The position numbers and the translations under genes are program-made. A stretch of DNA of 64,000 nt from Lumnitzera littorea (taxonomy: Eukaryota; Streptophyta; Magnoliopsida; Myrtales; Combretaceae): assembly GCA_024138015.1 (NCBI GenBank), contig JAMXBB010000001.1, positions 132,441,917 to 132,505,916 on the forward strand, written 5' to 3'. Below are positions 56,754-64,000 of the stretch, piece after piece; within the stretch, counting starts at the first letter, position 1, and every line of letters starts with the position of its first letter. Below the pieces are notes generated by a model that made no database searches, was not told the origin of the DNA, and saw only the letters and a program-made list of their open reading frames with translations.

Positions 56754-57677
56754 GGGTAAATTACCAATACATGACCTGTATTTTCAGAAAGAGCTGAACT
56801 GTGTTATTTTATTTTATTTTTTTATAAAGACATAACCCGTATTTTCATCCGTTGTATTCCCATCCAATTTACTATTGGTTCCGTCGCATGACAGCCACGT
56901 CATGACTTAAAAACGCCCTAAACGGACGTTCATTTTTATTTGTTCATCCTCAACAGCAAGAAATCACATAAGAAAAAACCCTAATCCTTATTTCCGATCC
57001 CCATTCCCTCGATGCAACAGCAAGAAGTCACAAGAAAGCCCCAAACCTTGATTCCAATTGATCGAAACCCTTAAAATCAAATTAAATCCTCGATGCCAGC
57101 TTTAAACGTTGCAGTCGAAGAAGCCTTCGCCGCCAGTAGACACTTATTCTGTGGTTTTTAGCGTCCACCGGAAGAACCATTGAATAACCATCTTTCTTGC
57201 AGCAGATACGTTGAAAGGGAACTCGAAGGTGGAGCATTCTGCATAACAATTAACACCGTATATGCATTTTTTAATTGTCTGATCGTAGAGCACATTGAAG
57301 GTAGGAGAAAAAAAGTGAACACCAATCTTAAATAGTCAGTTAGTCACCACCATGTTAAAGAAAAGATGGGTCCTGTATCTGTCGTTGATAGCGATAATTT
57401 TAAATTTCTTGTGCTCCATCACATACAATGTGTCCAATGATTTTAAGGACGCGTAAAATTCGGGACAGGCTGTAAAATTCTTCCATCCTTAGTTCCCCGT
57501 CAGATTTGGGTGTTTTAAAGTGATCATGTGGCTATCACGTGACTGGATTAATGGTAAATCGGATGGGAATGTAGTAACAAATGAAAACATGGATCATCTT
57601 TTTGTTAAAAAACAATAACCAAAGGTCGATCATTTGCAAAAGTATAAAAATACATATCATGTATTTATAATTTATCC
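56754..57677. mobile_element. Non-autonomous Mutator-like element (MULE)
   Basis: Long terminal inverted repeats (56754-56919 and 57508-57677, about 170 bp each) start GGGTAAATTACCAATACATGA and GGATAAATTATAAATACATGA and stay alignable over their full length. The 9-bp flanks TATTTGAAT (56745-56753) and TATTTTAAT (57678-57686) differ at one base, the target-site size typical of Mutator elements. The 588-bp interior is less AT-rich than its surroundings and encodes no transposase; it might be captured host sequence. Confidence 0.85.
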
Positions 57678-57824
57678 TATTTTAATCAAGCAGCAGATGA
57701 ATAAACTAATTGATATTGATATGTGTTTATTAGAAAAGTTGACAATTACTATGGGAAATGGGAATGACAAATTGACTAGCTAGTGAAAATGGTTGGGTCG
57801 CCCATTGTCCTCCTTTAATATAGT

Positions 57825-58251
57825 GTTTAGGATGAGGGAAAGAAATAAGAAGGAAAGAAAGCACGAAAAATGGAAATGAAAGGAAAAAATTATAAGGAAT
57901 TTAATTTCTTTTAATGTGTTTGAATAAAAGAAGAAAGAAAAGAAAAATAAATGTTAATAATTAATAAACATAAAATAAGATAAGATGTAAAATTATTTTT
58001 CTATCCATAAAATACGATACATTATATTATTGGTAAAAAAAAAATAAAAGATACATATGTAATTACATAATTTTTCTCTTCTTTACCCTTTTGTTTCCTC
58101 TATATTTTGAGTGATCAAAATTTGATAGGACGAAGAAAATCAATTCCACCAGCTTTCACTCCCCCTAAAAATTCATTTATCAAACAAATATGGAAATGGA
58201 ATTGATTCTCTTCACTTTCCTCCCCTCCCCCTTTCTTTCCCTCATTCCAAA
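57825..58251. mobile_element. Candidate MITE with TTTRGRATGAGGGAAAG ends
   Basis: The left end TTTAGGATGAGGGAAAGAAA and the inverted right end TTTGGAATGAGGGAAAGAAA form terminal inverted repeats of about 20 bp with two mismatches, enclosing AT-rich non-coding sequence. A target-site duplication could not be fixed. Confidence 0.5.
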
Positions 58252-59111
58252 TGGAGTGAATGTTCTGTCTTCCATGTTGAAAAGTGACGTTGTGGGCTAT
58301 GGTTATTCTAGGGTTGTTAGAACTCATGCTGCAAGTGCCCGATATAGGGAACTTGTGTGTCTATGCAGGCTTTTTTCAAGTTGATGAATAATCTCTAAGT
58401 TACCCAAAAAAAATAGAAAAAAAAAAACTATATAGTTGCACTGATACAAATCGAGATATTTTTATTTTGTAACGAGAAGTGATTAATGGTCCCTCTCTTC
58501 TTCCTAACATATGCTTTTCTTTTTAGTTTCATAATAAGAAACTTTCCTATTACCAATAGCACATTTCTATAAATCTCAATAATTTATAACACTCACCATT
58601 TTCCAGTCTTCTATTACCGGGAAAAAAAGAATGTCCAATCTTCCAATTACACTTCTAATTCTTCTACATACTGAAATCAACACCACCTTTAAGAGAAAGG
58701 AATCACTTTTAGAATTCTATATTGAATCATGAGACGAATTCTTAACCAAGAATGTCAAGATATGGTTTTTCAAAACAAAAGATTCTAACAACATTGCGTT
58801 CTTATTCTTCCATATCCAAAAAGGGAAATAAAAACAGCAGCGAGAACAAATACATATGATAATAGGCTTTTTAGATGCCCATGCTATAATGGCACAATCT
58901 GATTTCGCTGCCAATAACTCACAACCATAGAAAGAATATTAATTTAATTCCCAAAAGACTTCATCTTCAGATATTCGACACACTAAACCTTAGATGGTGA
59001 AATATCCCTAATCTCAACAAAATAATCATAATTTAATGGGACTTTGAAAAAGAGATAAAAGAAAATCCTAGAAGTCCTCTTGTCTTGATAGTTTTCTTGT
59101 TGATGAATGTA
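58252..59111. other. Intergenic, unassigned
   Basis: A short open stretch ending at about 58384 (…HAASARYRELVCLCRLFSS) is followed by an A-rich run (58407-58428), which could be the tail of an old retroposed fragment. I do not recognise the protein. The rest is AT-rich without features. Confidence 0.35.
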
Positions 59112-59115
59112 ATTA

Positions 59116-59555
59116 GGTGTATAAATGAACCAAGCTAGTTCTCAAACTACTTGAGATCAGTATCGGCTTGAGTTTTATTTAAATTTGATCCGATAATAGT
59201 TGAATCGAGTTCGAGTTTGAGCTCGAGCTCAAGCGTGAACTACTTAAATAGTAAATCAAGCTGAGCTTGAGCTATAAAATACTAAGCTCGTGATGCTTGC
59301 GAATTTAATTGAGTTTAGTATAATTTTTAATATATTTAAATATAAGTAAATATGATATTAGTTAAGAAAAATTATAAAAAAATTTGAATTTAATCGAGCA
59401 AATCGAGTTAAGCTCGAACTTATCATATATATTATCGAAGCGAGCTTGAGCTTAAAATTTAAAATTCGATCGAACTCAAATTGAGTTTAAGTTTAGAGTT
59501 TTAAAGTTGAGCTCAAACTCATTACTGTATTAGTTTGACTTGATTCGATTACACC
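59116..59555. mobile_element. Candidate MITE with GGTGTA ends
   Basis: The left end GGTGTATAAATGAACCAAG and the inverted right end GGTGTAATCGAATCAAG are terminal inverted repeats with a few mismatches. ATTA flanks both sides (59112-59115 and 59556-59559). The interior is rich in self-complementary 'gagctcgagctc' words and has no ORF. Confidence 0.55.
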
Positions 59556-59652
59556 ATTAAATCTAATAAGAAGAGGTTTGACTTTCTTAAGGAATTCTAC
59601 ATGACATCACAACATGTATATTATGTTTCTCTTTCTTTTTTTCACCATTTTA

Positions 59653-59671
59653 AGAGAGAGAGAGAGAGAGA
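59653..59671. repeat. (AG)n microsatellite
   Basis: Nine to ten AG units in AT-rich intergenic sequence. Confidence 0.9.
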
Positions 59672-59940
59672 TTCTATACAAGAATAGTAATAAAGAGGTT
59701 TTTTAATTGTATAAAGTACCAATTCAAAAATTGGTTAACGTGGGATGCTTAAACCAAAGGGGCATGGATTGATTTTTATGAAATAAAATAAAAGGATATT
59801 AATTATACTAAAAGAGGTTATTAGTAAAAGACTAAAATACCCCTTGAAAAATGTTATTCTATAGTATTTCAAAAAGAAGAATTATAAGAAGATGATTAAT
59901 GTTTGAAAATAAATTCAAACAAAAAATCAAACTTTTATGT

Positions 59941-60951
59941 GGTTAAAATAGGTAATAAGTATAGGCTTAATTGATTCAAATAAAGGATTTCGTTAATTAG
60001 AGGTTATAACACTGTTAATAGTATCTTATGTGGCCATTAAGTGCCACATAACGCGAACATGGTATCTAATGGTCATTTTTTCATATAAAATAGTAAAATT
60101 AATATAAAAATGATAAAAACTAAAAAATATATATAACAAAAAATTTAGCATAAAAAATCAGAAAAGTGCAGAGATAATAAAATAAAAAATATAATTACAT
60201 TTGTAATTAACAAATTTAATTCAAAAATTCAAAAATTGAAGGAAAAAAAGAAAAATTAAAGAAAATAAAAAGAAAAGAATCGGTTACCCCCATTCTTAGG
60301 GTAGCTAAAGAAGCTACACTTGAGCCATAAGTTACGACCTACAATTGGTGTTGAGCAGCTACTCATAATCTTTTCTTTTTTAAGAAAAAAAGGAAAATCA
60401 AATAAGGTTTCAACTCGAGTCACATGACCTTATTAAAACCTCTATCAGGTTTCACCATTTTTCTATTATTTTAATCTAGGGTGGTGAACTGCCACCTACC
60501 ACTAGTTGTGAGTTGTATAACCTATGACTCAAGTGTGGTCTCTTCGGCTACCTCAAAGTCAAGGGGTAATATGTTCTTGTGTATTTTTATCTTTTTCAAA
60601 AAAAAATTTCTTGATTTTTGAATTTTTTAGTTAATTATATTAATTGTATGTGTAATTATATTTATTTATTTTATTATTTTTGCATGTTTTATAATTTTTC
60701 TCAATTTTTTTTTTGTTTTGTATATATTTTATCATTTTTATATAATTTTTTATTTTTTATTTGAAAAATGACAACTAGGCACCACATACACCACATATAC
60801 ACCATGTAGCACTTAATGGTTACATTGGATGTCACATCACAGCATAGTATAAGATATACCATCATATAAGAATACTTATATAACTAAATATAAATTTGAT
60901 GAAAGACCTTACTTTATCATTTTAGCACTTATAAGCAATTTAGTTTTAGCC
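59941..60951. mobile_element. Inverted-repeat (foldback or MULE-like) element, ~1 kb
   Basis: The two halves are imperfect reverse complements over most of their length. The left arm block 'gtagctaaagaagctacacttgagccataagttacgacctac' (about 60311-60352) matches the right arm inverted near 60497-60550, and outward blocks (ATAATTACA..., CCATTAAGTGCCACAT) also pair. The centre is at about 60380-60460. The outer ends GGTTAAAATAGGTAATAAG and the inverted GGCTAAAACTAAATTGCTTATAAG are more diverged. No transposase and no certain target-site duplication are seen. Confidence 0.55.
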
Positions 60952-62157
60952 TTTCATGATATATATATATACACAATATTTACAAATTTCAAAAGACCTA
61001 AAAGTTGTAACCTCATTCATCGAAACTAATCTTTCATGTTCCTATTGTACTTGATCCACAAAAACTTCAACTTTTCCAGACAGTTGACTCTACTAGCACT
61101 CTTAAAAGTTTATTCACATTGGTGATGATGCCCTAGAATTTGCTCCTTAATATGAGGATAAAACACTTTAATCCTTCAACTTACTGTAAGTTAAGTAAGA
61201 GTAGTGAGATAAGCAGCAACACAATGAAATACATAACATAGACATATAGTTATCACATTAAGTTAATCACCGAACCAATAATTTGGAAATGTAATTACTA
61301 TATGCTATGCTAATGTATGTAACATGCATTGATATCGATATCCTATCCAACCTAACAACTCATCCGGTTAGTCGACTTCAATTTAGGAATTTGGATAATA
61401 TATCTAAGAACCTAGCAATAATTTAGCCTAGCAATAACCATAGAATGTGGCTAGGATTATTGGTCAATGCAAATCTATAAACACATAAACCTAGCTTTAA
61501 AAACTTATTACAACAAAATCATAAGTTTCGGAAATTTGATCCATATGTCCTTTTCGTATCATATCATGAATGCATCAACCAACTATCGGATGAACACTAA
61601 GCAAAGCAAACAAACTCATTCAATTTACTTTTTAGCCAAACTTTTACTTTATTTTCTTTTCCTTCCTTATTTGTAATACCTTAATATCGGATTCATTTAA
61701 GTGAACACCTTAAGAGGTGAGGTTAGTACCTAATATTTATCCAAATTAGCCCAATACATCAATAAATCATGGTTAGCCAACATTAGGTACAAAGAACAAA
61801 TCATCATAGTGCAATTTACGTAGCAAATTCAATTAATACCCATATAGGCACCACAACCATATACAAGAATACTTACTCTTTAATGAGTAGATATAAATCT
61901 ACTCTCTATACACATATTCACTTACTTTGCTTGTTAATCGTTCTCAAGCTTACTTGTTAGCACAATGCCCTTCTTCGGCTACTTCACATAATAAAGATAA
62001 ATACTACCAATGTCAATTATAGATCATGCTTATGTAAATATCTGAGCTTGATATTATCATATTAATGCTTTGAGTTTAGTCTATTTAGAGTATATTCATG
62101 TCAAACTACCTCCAACTTAATCTTTAATTTAGTCTCTAAACAATCTTCTGAATTACC
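60952..62157. other. Intergenic, no feature seen
   Basis: AT-rich with a short (AT)n patch near 60961-60973. A 69-residue open frame at 61467-61676 has no recognisable feature. Confidence 0.5.
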
Positions 62158-64000
62158 TGTAAGCCCTAAAGTTAAGCCAAATGACCGTAGGATTGAACTT
62201 AGAACACAAGATTTAGGGCGATCGGTTAAAGGATTCGATCAAAGCCAAATTATAAACTATTAAGGGAAATATTAATAAAAATGACCCTATAAACGTGAAT
62301 TTAAGAAAATAAGTAGTAAAATAAGAGACTATAAAATTTTCAAATTTTAAGTATAATAATTGCTAATTACCGAAAAGGCAAAAAGTATAATCTAATAACT
62401 AATAAATAATAAATTACTAGAGATAGATTATATGTATACTAAAAATTTTAGAATGACCTAAATAATAATTAGGAATGTTCACATGTACCCCACATGTATT
62501 TACGTGTAGATAAAAAAACGCGAAATTTCCTAAATTGGTCAAAAACTGAGTAAATAATCAAAGAAAATTATAAATTAATTATAGAAAAATCAGAAAAAAA
62601 AAAATCAGAAGAGGATAGAATGATCTAAATCTGGTCGTGGTAGGTCAGGATCTGCAAAATAAAAATTAACCAATTAGAATTAGGTAACACAAAAGCCAAA
62701 AATCAAGGAAATTGGGCAAAGTCATGTTTAATTAATACATAATAATTACCAAAATGGTCTATAAATAGAGGAAAAATTTCCAGAACTCATTTGGGCAGTG
62801 AGGAATCTGAGAAAAATCGAGAGACTAAAAAATTTAAGAGAAAATCCAGAAAACAAGAAAAGAAAAGAAAAGAAAAGAAAAGAAAAGAAAACTGTGCAAA
62901 TTGGGCAGGTGAGCCAAACCCACACCTTACCACCACCTGGGACTAAGTCGCTACCACCACCACCCTACTTTAGACCCACCGTCTAGGCCGACCAATAACC
63001 TTGGACTGGGTTTAGACGGCCAGAAAGCATCGAACCGGATAAGTCCCATAATTGTCCCGATTTTGTATAATTTAGTAAAATTAGTTATTTCCCTAGAAAA
63101 TTATGAAACTTGTTATTCTGAGGTTTTATTATATATAGATTTAGGGAAAAATAGTGATTTAGTTTAATCACGTCTGAAAATATAGGGTTCTTAACAAATT
63201 GAACAAAACCGAGCATGATTGGAACTAGAAATAAATAAGTTTAGGAGCGTAGTTTGGAGCTCAATTTTTTTTCTATAGAATGCTCATGTGATATAGAATA
63301 GTGCTATGAAGCCATTTTTTTAAAATTAATTTTCGAAAATTTTAAGTTAATTTTTAGCCCTAAAATAATGGAAAAATTGGGTAATTTTGGGTTAATTAGG
63401 TGATTAAGATACTAATGATTGATTTAGATAGTAATTAGATGTTTAGGGATGCTAATCTCTGATGTGGAAACCTAATCCTAGCCTTTGGAGTATTAAGTAT
63501 GGTTAATTTAGGAAATTAGGTAGTTAATGTAAGAAATTAGTAATATGTAAAATTGAAAATTAATAAATCTAAAAAAAATTAGGGTTATTTAGATAATATT
63601 ATAATAAAAATCAGAAAAATAATAAATCTGAAATAACATTTAATTTTAAGTAAATGTCTCAAAATGTAAGATTTTCTCACATCGGGAATAAATCCGACAC
63701 CTCAATTAGGATTAGCGTGTACCAAATAGTTTAGAATATTGAATTAAGACCCAATAGGATATTTGAATACTTAAGCTTAATGTGATTAATGTCACATTAG
63801 AATTCGAGCATATTTAAGACTTAGGAATCAAAATTAAAATCTAATTTAGGATTCAAACCCCGAAATAGAGTACAACGAATCATTAGTACGTAATAAGTAT
63901 ACATAAAAAAATGAATTAAATTATGACTTAGAATATGAATTCTTAAAGTATAAGTACTAAAAAGACTTATTTGTATTGTAGGATACCTAAAGACAAATTA
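62158..64000 (+). mobile_element. Repeat copy E: ~3-kb solo-LTR-like element, truncated by the window end
   Basis: It begins TGTAAGCCCTAAAGTTAAGCC after TTACC (62153-62157) and follows copies C and D block by block, through the TATA box, an (AAAAG)n run unique to this copy (about 62855-62890) and the 'ttctcacatcggg' block, to the end of the window. The right end and target-site duplication lie outside, so it could be a solo LTR or the 5' LTR of a full element. Confidence 0.85.
62759..62768 (+). promoter_or_regulatory. TATA-like box of repeat copy E
   Basis: CTATAAATAG at about 600 bases into the truncated copy, aligned with the boxes of the other copies. Confidence 0.6.

Overview
The window reads as nuclear DNA of a flowering plant, probably a eudicot. 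It is AT-rich, gene-poor and filled with decayed Ty3/gypsy retrotransposons, solo-LTR-like repeats, short inverted-repeat elements, a LINE tail and diverged tandem duplications. I see only two convincing host genes. Both are intronless and on the + strand: a chloroplast mitoferrin-like carrier (20342-21511) and an L-type lectin receptor kinase most like LecRK-S.6 (27653-29767). From memory, the Arabidopsis counterparts (At5g42130 and At5g42120) are immediate neighbours, so this pair looks like conserved microsynteny.

Left of the genes: AT-rich DNA with a 139-bp tandem duplication (1-2207); a wrecked chromovirus with two LTRs, gag-protease and integrase zinc-finger/chromodomain remains but no reverse transcriptase (2208-5543); then a second Ty3/gypsy element on the - strand (5558-17726), opened by two nested ~3-kb repeats (copies A and B), each flanked by its own 5-bp target-site duplication. 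Intergenic DNA with a CT-rich tract follows up to the genes.

Right of the genes: a faint gag relic (about 30.6-31.2 kb), then a Tat-lineage Ty3/gypsy element of 16.85 kb (33757-50606). It has gag, protease, RT with an intact YVDD, a second RNase H, integrase, an 87-bp tandem repeat array, and an antisense coiled-coil ORF interrupted by two more copies (C and D) of the same ~3-kb repeat. A fifth copy (E) runs off the window end. The remainder (50.6-62.1 kb) holds a 0.5-kb tandem duplication carrying a 5'-truncated LINE with a 14-bp target-site duplication, a six-unit diverged tandem array, a Mutator-like non-autonomous element with ~170-bp inverted repeats and a near-perfect 9-bp target-site duplication, two MITE candidates and a ~1-kb inverted-repeat element.

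The window is a layered insertion record: older Ty3/gypsy elements served as landing sites for younger ~3-kb LTR-like repeats. The retroelement coding regions are broken by stops and frameshifts, many of which look like C-to-T decay; none looks able to make a full polyprotein. I saw no tRNA, rRNA or CRISPR array. No clearly undescribed functional system is evident. The best candidates for a second look are the five-copy ~3-kb repeat family, the antisense ORF of the Tat element, and the six-unit array in which two units keep parallel reading frames.
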